From contig NZ_OZ242342.1 of NCBI RefSeq assembly GCF_965208555.1, forward strand, positions 806,001-870,000: DNA of 64,000 bases. The letters are read 5' to 3'. This document shows, in pieces, positions 44,059 to 54,722 of the stretch (its first letter is position 1; each line of letters begins with the position of its first letter). Source of the DNA: Poriferisodalis sp965208555 (GTDB taxonomy: Bacteria > Actinomycetota > Acidimicrobiia > Acidimicrobiales > Poriferisodalaceae). Under the pieces are notes generated by a model that was given only the letters and a program-made list of their open reading frames with translations, ran no database searches and was not told the origin of the DNA. The position numbers and the translations under genes were made by a program.

Positions 44059-47000
44059 GCATGTGTGGCTGTGCCATACGCGCCGGCGGCGGCGCGGTGG
44101 CGGATGCGCCAGATGTCGGCCAGCACTCTGAGCGATTGAGCCGCCAGCCGCACCGTGGTGTCCGCTGAGTGATCCACGGTGACGGGCACCTCAGCAGCCG
44201 TCAGGTCGAGGTGCTCGACCAGGTAGAGCACCTCGACATCGAAGGCGAATCCATCGATGACGGAGCGACTGAAGATCTCCTCCGCTGCCTCGGCGGTGAA
44301 GCCTTTGAAACCGCACTGCGTGTCGTGGTAGCGGCGCAGAAGCACGAGCCGCGTGAAGGCGTTGAACATCCGGCTGGCAAATGCCCTAGCGGGTGGCGGC
44401 GGGTTGATCGTGCGCGCTTGGGCGTGGCGTCGATTGCCCAGCGCGACGTCTGCCCCGTCGTCGAGCACATCGATGAGGGACGTGAGCTGACCAGGCGGAT
44501 AGGCCAAGTCCACGTCAGTGAACAGGCGTAAACGGCCGCTCGCTGCCAGCATGCCGGTGCGCACCGCCGCTCCCTTGCCCCGATTCGCGTCCAACGACAC
44601 CACCACATCGGCCCCGGCCCGTCGCGCGGCGTCTGCTGTGCCGTCTTCGGAGCCGTCGTCAACCACCACGATCTCGAGTGCGCCACGCAGGGTCTCGTTG
44701 CGCCGCAGGGCAGCGCCTATCTCTGTGACGGCTGAGCCGACGAGATGTGCTGCTTGGTAGGCCGGCAGGACCACCGACACCTCAGGCCGTGAGAGCGTCT
44801 CGCCCGGCGGGATTGCCGGCTCCTCTCTGTCAACTGCGCGAGGAGTTTCGGGGGCCGGGCGTCGGCGATCAAAACGAGCCGGGGGCCGCACGGCGACGAA
44901 TGCGAGCGCCATCGCTCCGAGGAGCGTTGCCAGCCAGGCGAGATACTCGGCCGCCGTGGCGCCGTAGGTGAGTTCGACGCGCTCGTCGGTGGGAATCACG
45001 ACCATCCAGTTGGGCGTCACCCGGTAGGGCCCCTCGGCGCCGCGCACCGACCAGTTCGGGAAGTACGACACCTTCACCAACACCGGGATTCCAGTCCGAT
45101 CCACAGAGAATGCCAGCCAGTCCCGCCCCACCTCGATGTCGTCTGGGTCGATCCGAACCGGCGGCAATGCCCGCCGTGGTGCGGCGCTGAAGCGCTCCAG
45201 CGAACCGGGCGGCGCTCCGTCTGGGCTGGGAGGCGGCAGCAGCGACACCCGGGACCAGTGGTCCGGCCCGTCCGCTGCGACCGGCACCGCCCAGGCCGCC
45301 GGGTCGTTCCACCAGATGGCGGCCGGATCAGTCCACGCCCGGCCGGCATGAGACGCGTCTCGGGCCACGGCCGGCTCGAACGGCAGCGGCGACACAATGT
45401 CACTGTCGGCGACGAGATAGATCGCCCATGGTCCCGTCGAGGCAATGTGCTGCAAATCGGCAGAGCCGCGTGCCGCCGCGGTGGCCTCGGTGCTGAACGC
45501 GGCGTAGTAGCGCACCCCCGACATCTGCAGGTGGTCAACGCCCAGGTCGAAGTTCAAACTGCTGTAGGGAAGACCGCGCATCGGGCGCGACGGTGCCGCC
45601 GACAACTCGGACTGCATGAGGAAGTGGAACGGCACAGTCGGTGACGACTCGAAGTAGAGGCCCTCCATCGAGGAGATGCAGCGGTCCGTCCAGTGCGGCA
45701 GCAGCATCGGGGCCATCGGCGTGCCGTACGCGCCCACGACATCCCGGTCGTACTCCCACAGCATCCGCCCGCAGCCGTAGTTGTCGCCGACATCGGCCAT
45801 GGTGTCGAGGAAGGCGCGGTACTCCGGATACGACGGGCGTCCCTCGTAGCCGCGGAAATTCCAGCGCGCCCAGTCGTCCACGAAATTGCGGTCCTGCGCC
45901 GACACCGTGAGGGGACCCCATCTATACGCGCCATCGACGTCGAGCCTGGTGCCTGGAGCGTCGCCGAATCGAAGAGCGAGCAGGCCTGCTCCCACCACCA
46001 GGGCAACAACCGGGGCCAGTTCGCGCAGCCAGCGCGCCGCTGGGAAGAACTGTGCACCACTGGTGCCTGGAGAGCCCGGCTTTCTGCGGATCAGCCCGTC
46101 GATGACGAACCACAGGCCCGCCGCCGCCAGCACATACACAGCCAGGTACCAGAAGGGCAGGATGCGCGCGTTCCACAGCCGGTGTTGCGGCCAGTGGACA
46201 AAGCCCATGGCCATGGTGAAGGCGATGACCAGCCACACCAGCACCGGCCGGTACCAGCGCGCAAGGCCGATGACGGCGCCGGCGCCGGCGAGCACCAGCA
46301 GCCACGTGATGCTGTGATGTGTGCCATCACCGCTGATCTCGTCAGTAAAGAACAAGTGCTCGCGCACGGAGGTGAGTCGCTCCCAGCCCATGTCATTCAG
46401 AAACGCTCGCCGGGCAACGAATGGCACCGTCCAGAAGGCCGAGAGCAGTCCGCCGATGACGCCGATAGCGAGGGCATGCCACGACCGGCGCCACTCGGTC
46501 GCCAGCAACGCCGCAACGACAGCAGCCGGCACGGCTAGGCGGGCCAGCGGGGATTCGGTGATGTTCCAGACTGCAGCCCACAGCACGATCGCCGCGATGG
46601 ACGCACCCAGCGTCGCTATGCGGCCGATGCGACTGGGCAACGCATGGAGACCCCGCGTCGCCACCATCAAGATGCTGGCCGCAACCGCGAATATCAGCGG
46701 AATGGGATGGCACAGGGCGACGAATGCCAGCGCCAAGCTGGTTCGTGCGCGCCCGGTGCCGCGTTCCAGCGAGCGCCAGAGCAAGCCCAGATACACGAGC
46801 GTTGCCGACAGCGCGATCGAGAACGCGAACTCCCCCGCCAAGGTCGATGCGGCATTGCCGCCGTAGATGGTGAAGTTGACATCGAAAACGAACAGCAGCG
46901 CCGCGACGGGCAGCAGCATCCGCAGCGAGCGAGGCCAGCTCGCCAACCGACCCATCAGCCACGCGGCGGCCGGCATCGAAACAACGCCGCTGACAGCCAC

Positions 47001-47333
47001 CAGCTTGAACGCCACGCCGAAGGGCAGCACCAGGTCCGCCGCCACGATCATCAGGTACGGAAGCACCATGTAGAACTGCATCGCCGGCATGCCCGCGTAC
47101 CAGTCCGGCGTCCAGCCGCGCAGCGACCACGCCGGCAGCAGCTCGTCCCGCAAGTACGCCGGTCCCCAGACATGGGCGCCCATGTCGCCGCCGGTCGGCG
47201 TCGACGTCGATACGACGCCGCCGGGGTCAAGCCACACCACCACGGCCACGCAACTCGCTATGACGACGGCGGCTTCAACCCACGCTCGCAGCACCGACCC
47301 CATGCGCGGGGGGCGCGTGGTCAGTGCGGCCAC
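44040..47333 (-). CDS. Large membrane protein fused to a C-terminal GT2 glycosyltransferase
   Basis: 1097 residues from a GTG at 47333. The N-terminal ~420 residues carry about 10-12 membrane helices with a periplasmic loop (TPDWYAGMPAMQFYMVLPYL). A large extracytoplasmic domain follows (to about 790), then a membrane helix. The C-terminal ~280 residues are a GT2 domain: PEVSVVLPAYQ, VVVDDGSEDGTADAARRAGA, nucleotide-sugar DxD in LFTDVDLAYP, and DTQCGFKGF, resembling dolichyl-phosphate glucosyltransferases. The N-terminal half resembles YfhO/PMT-like GT-C proteins. The fusion suggests that lipid-linked sugar is made and then used in one polypeptide. The end overlaps the kamA end by 19 bp. Confidence 0.83.
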   Translation of the reverse strand: MAALTTRPPRMGSVLRAWVEAAVVIASCVAVVVWLDPGGVVSTSTPTGGDMGAHVWGPAYLRDELLPAWSLRGWTPDWYAGMPAMQFYMVLPYLMIVAADLVLPFGVAFKLVAVSGVVSMPAAAWLMGRLASWPRSLRMLLPVAALLFVFDVNFTIYGGNAASTLAGEFAFSIALSATLVYLGLLWRSLERGTGRARTSLALAFVALCHPIPLIFAVAASILMVATRGLHALPSRIGRIATLGASIAAIVLWAAVWNITESPLARLAVPAAVVAALLATEWRRSWHALAIGVIGGLLSAFWTVPFVARRAFLNDMGWERLTSVREHLFFTDEISGDGTHHSITWLLVLAGAGAVIGLARWYRPVLVWLVIAFTMAMGFVHWPQHRLWNARILPFWYLAVYVLAAAGLWFVIDGLIRRKPGSPGTSGAQFFPAARWLRELAPVVALVVGAGLLALRFGDAPGTRLDVDGAYRWGPLTVSAQDRNFVDDWARWNFRGYEGRPSYPEYRAFLDTMADVGDNYGCGRMLWEYDRDVVGAYGTPMAPMLLPHWTDRCISSMEGLYFESSPTVPFHFLMQSELSAAPSRPMRGLPYSSLNFDLGVDHLQMSGVRYYAAFSTEATAAARGSADLQHIASTGPWAIYLVADSDIVSPLPFEPAVARDASHAGRAWTDPAAIWWNDPAAWAVPVAADGPDHWSRVSLLPPPSPDGAPPGSLERFSAAPRRALPPVRIDPDDIEVGRDWLAFSVDRTGIPVLVKVSYFPNWSVRGAEGPYRVTPNWMVVIPTDERVELTYGATAAEYLAWLATLLGAMALAFVAVRPPARFDRRRPAPETPRAVDREEPAIPPGETLSRPEVSVVLPAYQAAHLVGSAVTEIGAALRRNETLRGALEIVVVDDGSEDGTADAARRAGADVVVSLDANRGKGAAVRTGMLAASGRLRLFTDVDLAYPPGQLTSLIDVLDDGADVALGNRRHAQARTINPPPPARAFASRMFNAFTRLVLLRRYHDTQCGFKGFTAEAAEEIFSRSVIDGFAFDVEVLYLVEHLDLTAAEVPVTVDHSADTTVRLAAQSLRVLADIWRIRHRAAAGAYGTATHAQAWAS

Positions 47334-47429
47334 CCGCGCAGGCTAGAGGCCGAGCGGGGAGCTAACGACTGGGGGGTCTGCCACGGCGCGCGGCTGCTGG
47401 CCGAGGGAGCGTCGCCATAGCATGAACCC

Positions 47430-49372
<1,943 letters not shown>

Positions 49373-49376
<4 letters not shown>

Positions 49377-49804
49377 CCCTCCGGGGGTCCGGGGCGGCGC
49401 ACGACCTGCGCGAGTGCTGCAGCCAGCCCGGACAGGTCAACGCTGCCGACCCAGCCGTCCACCACCCGGCCGTCGATGTCAGTCACGACGGTCGTCGGCA
49501 CGGTATCGATGCCGTGCTGGCGATGCAGTTCCCGTTCGGCACCGAACGGCACTTCGGCCACTGGCAGCCCAGCGCCGGCGGGCCCGCGCACGACGGCGAG
49601 AGCTGCGGAACAGGTGCGGCACGTTTCCTCGGTAAAGACCACAAGTGCCGGGCCCTGCGGCATGCCAACCGCTGCGAGATCGACCGCTGGGGGCAGTTCC
49701 GACCTCGCCACCGCCGAGGGCGACGCAGCACGGCGGCGCTGGGCGAGGGACGCGACCACGATCGCGGCGACGATCAGAATCGCGGCGATCGCGAGACGCT
49801 CCAT
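49373..49804 (-). CDS. Membrane-anchored thioredoxin-like protein
   Basis: 143 residues. N-terminal membrane helix (about 4-22), then a thioredoxin fold with CRTC in FTEETCRTCSAALAVV and a cis-Pro in VPTTVVTDIDGRVVDGW. The redox pair is intact here, in contrast to the TGA-containing protein at 23.2-24.1 kb. Overlaps the convergent ftsH end by 4 bp. It lies 6 nt downstream of the DUF5719 gene and is probably in its operon. Confidence 0.83.
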
Positions 49805-49810
49805 CGCGAC

Positions 49811-51427
49811 TCACCAAGCCACCGGGTGCGCCACGCTCAGGCCTGCACCCCCTACTCGTGCCTGCCACAGCAACACTGCGAACGGCGTGTCGGACACGAG
49901 GAGACGGGTCGTGCCGCTCGCCAACCGGTGGGTGACCACGCCTGATGCCGGCACGTCGATGGCGGCAACCGTGTCGCCGTTGAGCGTTCCCACCAGCACG
50001 CGACGATCCGTGTCTCCGGCGGCTGTTCCATCGACGTCCTCTCCGGCACCGCCTCCGGCAACCGCAGACGGATCCGTCATGATCGTCAGGAATGCCTCGC
50101 CCCCGGACTCGGGCGCGATGACGACAAGCCACCGATTGCTCGTGCGGACGGCACCCGGCACGAAGGCCAAGCCCGACTGCGCCTCGAGCACCGGCGGTCG
50201 GACCTCGACTGCGGCGGGCTCGCCGGCGACCTCGGATCCCTCGGATGCGCCATCAGCCACGGCAGCGCCGGACGAGCCACCGGCCCCGGTGTCGGTGAGC
50301 GGACTCGCCGCACTGCCGACCAGCGCTTCAGCCCACACAACGATGGGAACGCCATTCTGCGACGCAACCGAGACCCCGAACGGAAGACCGGGCGCCGCAA
50401 GGAGCGTCTCCAACCCGGGAGACAGCTCACCGGGGGGCTCGACCTTCAGCTCCACGACATCGTGTGCTGCCACAGCGAAGGACAGGCGGTCGCCGAACGG
50501 GTCATCGAACACCACGGAAGCGGCAACCTCAGCTACCTGATCGGATGGATTGAAGATCCGCACCCACAGCTGTGTCTCATCGTCGGCACCGGCTACCGGC
50601 ACGAGCCAGCGCTCGCCGACGGCCACAGACGCCAGTTCCGCAGCCAGGCCGCGCCGGCCGATGCTCCCGTCGTAGGCCACGAGCGAGTCCACCGCGATGC
50701 GGCCCGTGCGGGCCTTGACTGATGCGGCGACGACATCCCGGCGACGCGCATGCTCGCCGATGTCGACGGCGATGGTGCTCCATGCGGGCACGACCACGCC
50801 ACTGAGCGCCGGCGCCACGAAGGGACCGAACTCGGCTTCGGAGGCAAACGTCACATCCACGATCGCATCCCGTGGCAGCGGGTTCATGATGGCCACAACA
50901 GCCAGCGCATCGGCCTGGGTGTCGCCCACCGGTACGTACCAATTCGGGGCCAGCACGCTCGAACAGCGGGCCTCGTCGATGCCGAGCGGGGAGACAAAGC
51001 GGCGCGTCACCGCCAACCCGCCCGATGAGGCCTCCACCAGGGCTCCGATGACTTCGTCGCGCACATAGTCCGAGGTCGTCACGACCCCGGTGCTGCGCGG
51101 CGCGACGTCGGCCGTCACGAACTGGCGGCCCGTCGTGCGTCCCCGGAACTCGACGGACACCGAGGCGACCTCGGCGGTCATGTTCGTCAGCAGCACTTCC
51201 GTCGTGACCTCGCCGAATCCCTGAACCGGCGCCCTCATGCCGACGGCGGGACAGAACCAGCTGGACGTCAACGCGTCGGGAGGCGGCACCACGATCTGGG
51301 TCCGTGCCTGGGGACCCTCTGGCGTATCCGACGGCAGCGTCCGGTCGTCACTCACGTCGACGAGCAACGCCGCCGCTACGGCCAGCGGGATCAGCAGCCG
51401 AGGCAACCACCGCACAACCCTTCTCAT
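49811..51427 (-). CDS. DUF5719-family secreted or anchored protein
   Basis: 538 residues with a membrane anchor (about 8-23: LPRLLIPLAVAAALLV) and a repeated beta-rich region (LTSSWFCPAVGMRAPVQGFGEVTTEVLLTNMTAEVASVSVEF, then WYVPVGDTQADALAVVAIMNPLP and WLVPVAGADDETQLWVRIFNPS). The layout and place directly downstream of a giant GT2 membrane protein (4-bp overlap) match the actinobacterial DUF5719 gene pair. Function unknown; a periplasmic partner of the glycosyltransferase is the obvious guess. Confidence 0.82.
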   Translation of the reverse strand: MRRVVRWLPRLLIPLAVAAALLVDVSDDRTLPSDTPEGPQARTQIVVPPPDALTSSWFCPAVGMRAPVQGFGEVTTEVLLTNMTAEVASVSVEFRGRTTGRQFVTADVAPRSTGVVTTSDYVRDEVIGALVEASSGGLAVTRRFVSPLGIDEARCSSVLAPNWYVPVGDTQADALAVVAIMNPLPRDAIVDVTFASEAEFGPFVAPALSGVVVPAWSTIAVDIGEHARRRDVVAASVKARTGRIAVDSLVAYDGSIGRRGLAAELASVAVGERWLVPVAGADDETQLWVRIFNPSDQVAEVAASVVFDDPFGDRLSFAVAAHDVVELKVEPPGELSPGLETLLAAPGLPFGVSVASQNGVPIVVWAEALVGSAASPLTDTGAGGSSGAAVADGASEGSEVAGEPAAVEVRPPVLEAQSGLAFVPGAVRTSNRWLVVIAPESGGEAFLTIMTDPSAVAGGGAGEDVDGTAAGDTDRRVLVGTLNGDTVAAIDVPASGVVTHRLASGTTRLLVSDTPFAVLLWQARVGGAGLSVAHPVAW

Positions 51428-54400
51428 CGCGTCGCCCGCCTCACGAGCGCCGAAAGGCGGTTGACGAGCGGGGTGGGCTGGCCGATCGCCACCCAGAGCA
51501 ACGCCAGCCAGATAAGCACCTGGGCGGTGATCCGGTTAGTCACGGCGACCGAACGCTCGAAGCTCAGCTCGGCCTGACCGCTCTGGGGCGGATCGAAGCG
51601 CATCGCCCAGCCCAAGGCGGGTGCCGGCTCGACTGCTGCATCTCCGGCATCGCCAACCTGCAGGCGCCATCGGGGATCGTAGGACTCGGCAACCAGCACC
51701 GTGCCGGTCCCCACCGGTCCCAATTGGCTCGTGGCTGACCGGTGATCGGTGAGCACGCCGATGCCGTCGGTCAAGTCGCTCACCACGAGGTCTACCGGGT
51801 CAGTGGCAAAGCCAGCCGGGATCGGCCGGGAGAACTGCGCCCGCGAGGACCACCACGCCTCGTTGCGGAACACCTGCACCGACGGATCCGCCGCGAGCGG
51901 GCGCAGGTCGATCTGCGAAGCGAGCGCCTCCGCCACAGCCGGCGACACCGGTCGGTCCCAGCCTTCGGTGTACGAGGGTCCCGAGCGCTCCACTACCACG
52001 ACATACCTGATGCCGAACGAGCCCAGCAGCCGTCCCAGTCGCAATGTGTCGCCCGCCAGCCCGACCCGGATGGCCTCTGCCAGACGTTCATCGCCAGGTG
52101 TGGGCGGTAGGGCCCACGAGTGCCGGATGTCGGGAAATCCCCGCACTGACGTCCCAGCGGCAAGTCCCTCCACGCCGAGATCGGTGCCGCGCAACGGCAG
52201 GACTTCGGAAGCGCCGAGCCACAGCACCCGGTAGTCAGGTCCGACATCGCGATCATCGACCAGAGCCAGCGGTACCCGGTGGTCGAAGCTCGGCGCCGAC
52301 CAATCACCGTCGATCGAGGCCCATGCGGTCGGCAGCACCATTGCGCCCACCGCGATGCCGCTCAGCAAGACCATCGCGCCGCGCATCTGCGTCGGCGCGT
52401 CGCCGTCCGCAGCTGCAAGAGCTGCCGGTCCTGCTGCTGCTGCCCAGCACAGGCCGACGGCCCCAAGCGTCAAGGACACCTCCGCGAGCGAGTGTCCCAA
52501 CGCTGGGCCATCGATCAGCTCCTCAGCCCAGCCGGCGACGATGACCCACGCGAGGGCGAAGCCGGCCAGCCCGACCAGCCAGCCGCGCACTGACAGCCAC
52601 AACCGGCCTCCCCGTCCAATCAGCAGCGGCACTGCCGCAGCAACCAGCAGACCCCAGCTGAGCGGCAGCTCGCCGAGCGGACCGGTCTGGAACCGCAGCA
52701 GCTCTGCCAGCGACGAGGGCGTTGACGAGGTGCGGCTGCCGAGCGAGACATCGAGGTAGGCCCGCAATGAGTCGAATTCGAGCAGCCAAGACAGATGCGC
52801 AAGCCCTGCGAGTGCCACGGCGACGGCAACCCGCAGCAGTCCGAGGATCGGCGCGCCGAGCGGTTGGCCCTGCGCCATGCGCCTGACGAACTCCGCCATG
52901 GCAAGGGTCAGTCCCGACGCGGCGGCCAGCACCACGATGAACGGCTCGAAGGCCGCCGCCACGGCAAGGAGCAGGGAAAGCGATGCCACCCTGGCGGCGA
53001 CGCCACGCCGGCTTGCATCGCTCCGAGGCCGAGACACCGACGGGTTCACCAGGCGATGGACGAGCAGCACTATCGCAGGCGCAGACCCGTACGCCAGCAG
53101 CACGTCCCAGCGGCCGGTCGCCAACGCGTTGTACGGCAACGGGCAAGCGGCATACAGCACCAGGGCAACCAGCCGGCCGTTGCGGCTCGGCCCGCTTCGA
53201 TCCGTGCTGTCCTGATGCTGGCCAGCGGCGCACAGCCGCCACATGCCGAGGGGGCCCGCAAGCAGCAGACTCCAGATGGCGATGTTTCTCAGGAGTCCGG
53301 TCGCGCCGAGCAGCACGGTGCCGCCCAGCCCCAGCAGGCCCATGGCGGCAGGGCCGATCCCGGCAGCGCCGACCCCGCTCTCACGCCAGCCGTCCAGGTA
53401 CGCCCCGAGCATGGTGCCCGCATCGGGAAAGTGCGCGAACTGGCCGTGTGCCCCGATGCCGCCTGTCAGCAGGTGGCGTGAGCCGAAGGCGATCAGCCCC
53501 AGCACCCCGAGCCAGACCACCCACACCGTCCGGTGCGCATTGCGCCGCCACGTGCCCAGGATGCTCTCGTCGATCGTGGTCCGTGCCGCCAGCCCGCCTT
53601 CGGGGCTCAGGCGGTAGCGGAACCAGTCGGCGACCCGCACGGAGCCGCCCTGCTGCAATCGGCGCAGATCGGCGTCCCGGACGCGCCGGTAGCGCTTGGC
53701 AGCACCTCGCAGAGCGAAGGTGCCGCCGATGTGGCGTGCGTTCCACGCCCAGGCCAGCGCTACATCCGAGGCCTGAGCGAAGCGCCCGCGCAGCAGGGCA
53801 AGCAGCACCTCGCCGACGGCGAGCACTGCCGCAAGCGCCACGGCCGGCAGCAGGTACACCCACCCGTAGCACTTCGCCATCGTGCGCAGCCGGGACCGGT
53901 GCTCGTGCTGGCGCGCCGAGGGCCCGTGGGCGGGAGCTGCCGGGTCAAGCCGCAGCACCCCGGTTGCAGATGGCACCACACGGACCCGTGCACCCGAGAG
54001 CTGTATCCGCCAGCACAAGTCGACGACGGCGCCGTCGCCCTCGAGCGCTGGGTCGAAGCCGCCGACGATGCGGAAGATGTCCTCCCGCACGAGCATCGCC
54101 TCAGTGGGGGCCACGAACAGGTCTCGGGCCTCATCGTGCTGTTCCTGGTCCAGCTCGTCCTGCCCGGCGACGGGAATCCGGACGCCCAGACGGTCCGCTG
54201 TGCCGCCGAGATCGCGCAGCGTCAGGCCGTCCTCGGCATCGAGCAGCTTGGGACCGGCGACACCGACGATCCGTCCCGGGACGTTCTCGGCATCTTCGAT
54301 GAGGACACTGATGGCGTCGGGCGCAAGAGCGACACGATCGGACAGGAACAGCAGATAGTCCGCTCCCCGCACCAGCGACGCTCCGCGATTGTTGACTACA

Positions 54401-54696
54401 CCCATCCGCTGGCGGTGGCCCGTGCGACCTCGACCCCGCCGGGACGGCACGGGATCGGCAACGGCTGCGGTGGGAAACAGCTCACGGACCCGGCGGCCCT
54501 GCTCACCGTGTGCATCGCACAGCACCAGCACGGCAAGCCGCGGGTAGTCCTGCGCTTCGAGCGCCCGCAGGGTGATCTCGGTATCGGACCACCGCGAGCC
54601 CGTCGTGACGATGGCCGCAACCGCAGGCGGGGGCGCCAGAACCGCCGGTTCCGACGCAGCGGGCGGCGGCTGCTCCCCCGATGTCGGCGAGCTCAC
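51424..54696 (-). CDS. Giant GT2-family glycosyltransferase with multi-spanning membrane domain
   Basis: 1090 residues from a GTG at 54696. The N-terminal GT2-like domain (AAIVTTGSRWSDTEITLRALEAQDYPRLAVLVLCDAHG, FLSDRVALAPDAI, DIFRIVGGFDPALEGDGAVVDLCWR) is followed by about 14 membrane helices and large loops. The sugar-binding Asp after LFLSD replaces DxD with SDR. The membrane half resembles GT-C enzymes of arabinogalactan/galactan assembly in size, but no catalytic motif was assigned. Start lies 27 nt after the spoIID stop. Transcription continues into DUF5719. Confidence 0.83.
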   Translation of the reverse strand: MSSPTSGEQPPPAASEPAVLAPPPAVAAIVTTGSRWSDTEITLRALEAQDYPRLAVLVLCDAHGEQGRRVRELFPTAAVADPVPSRRGRGRTGHRQRMGVVNNRGASLVRGADYLLFLSDRVALAPDAISVLIEDAENVPGRIVGVAGPKLLDAEDGLTLRDLGGTADRLGVRIPVAGQDELDQEQHDEARDLFVAPTEAMLVREDIFRIVGGFDPALEGDGAVVDLCWRIQLSGARVRVVPSATGVLRLDPAAPAHGPSARQHEHRSRLRTMAKCYGWVYLLPAVALAAVLAVGEVLLALLRGRFAQASDVALAWAWNARHIGGTFALRGAAKRYRRVRDADLRRLQQGGSVRVADWFRYRLSPEGGLAARTTIDESILGTWRRNAHRTVWVVWLGVLGLIAFGSRHLLTGGIGAHGQFAHFPDAGTMLGAYLDGWRESGVGAAGIGPAAMGLLGLGGTVLLGATGLLRNIAIWSLLLAGPLGMWRLCAAGQHQDSTDRSGPSRNGRLVALVLYAACPLPYNALATGRWDVLLAYGSAPAIVLLVHRLVNPSVSRPRSDASRRGVAARVASLSLLLAVAAAFEPFIVVLAAASGLTLAMAEFVRRMAQGQPLGAPILGLLRVAVAVALAGLAHLSWLLEFDSLRAYLDVSLGSRTSSTPSSLAELLRFQTGPLGELPLSWGLLVAAAVPLLIGRGGRLWLSVRGWLVGLAGFALAWVIVAGWAEELIDGPALGHSLAEVSLTLGAVGLCWAAAAGPAALAAADGDAPTQMRGAMVLLSGIAVGAMVLPTAWASIDGDWSAPSFDHRVPLALVDDRDVGPDYRVLWLGASEVLPLRGTDLGVEGLAAGTSVRGFPDIRHSWALPPTPGDERLAEAIRVGLAGDTLRLGRLLGSFGIRYVVVVERSGPSYTEGWDRPVSPAVAEALASQIDLRPLAADPSVQVFRNEAWWSSRAQFSRPIPAGFATDPVDLVVSDLTDGIGVLTDHRSATSQLGPVGTGTVLVAESYDPRWRLQVGDAGDAAVEPAPALGWAMRFDPPQSGQAELSFERSVAVTNRITAQVLIWLALLWVAIGQPTPLVNRLSALVRRATR

Positions 54697-54722
54697 GGCC
54701 GGCTCACTTCTCTCACGATTGG

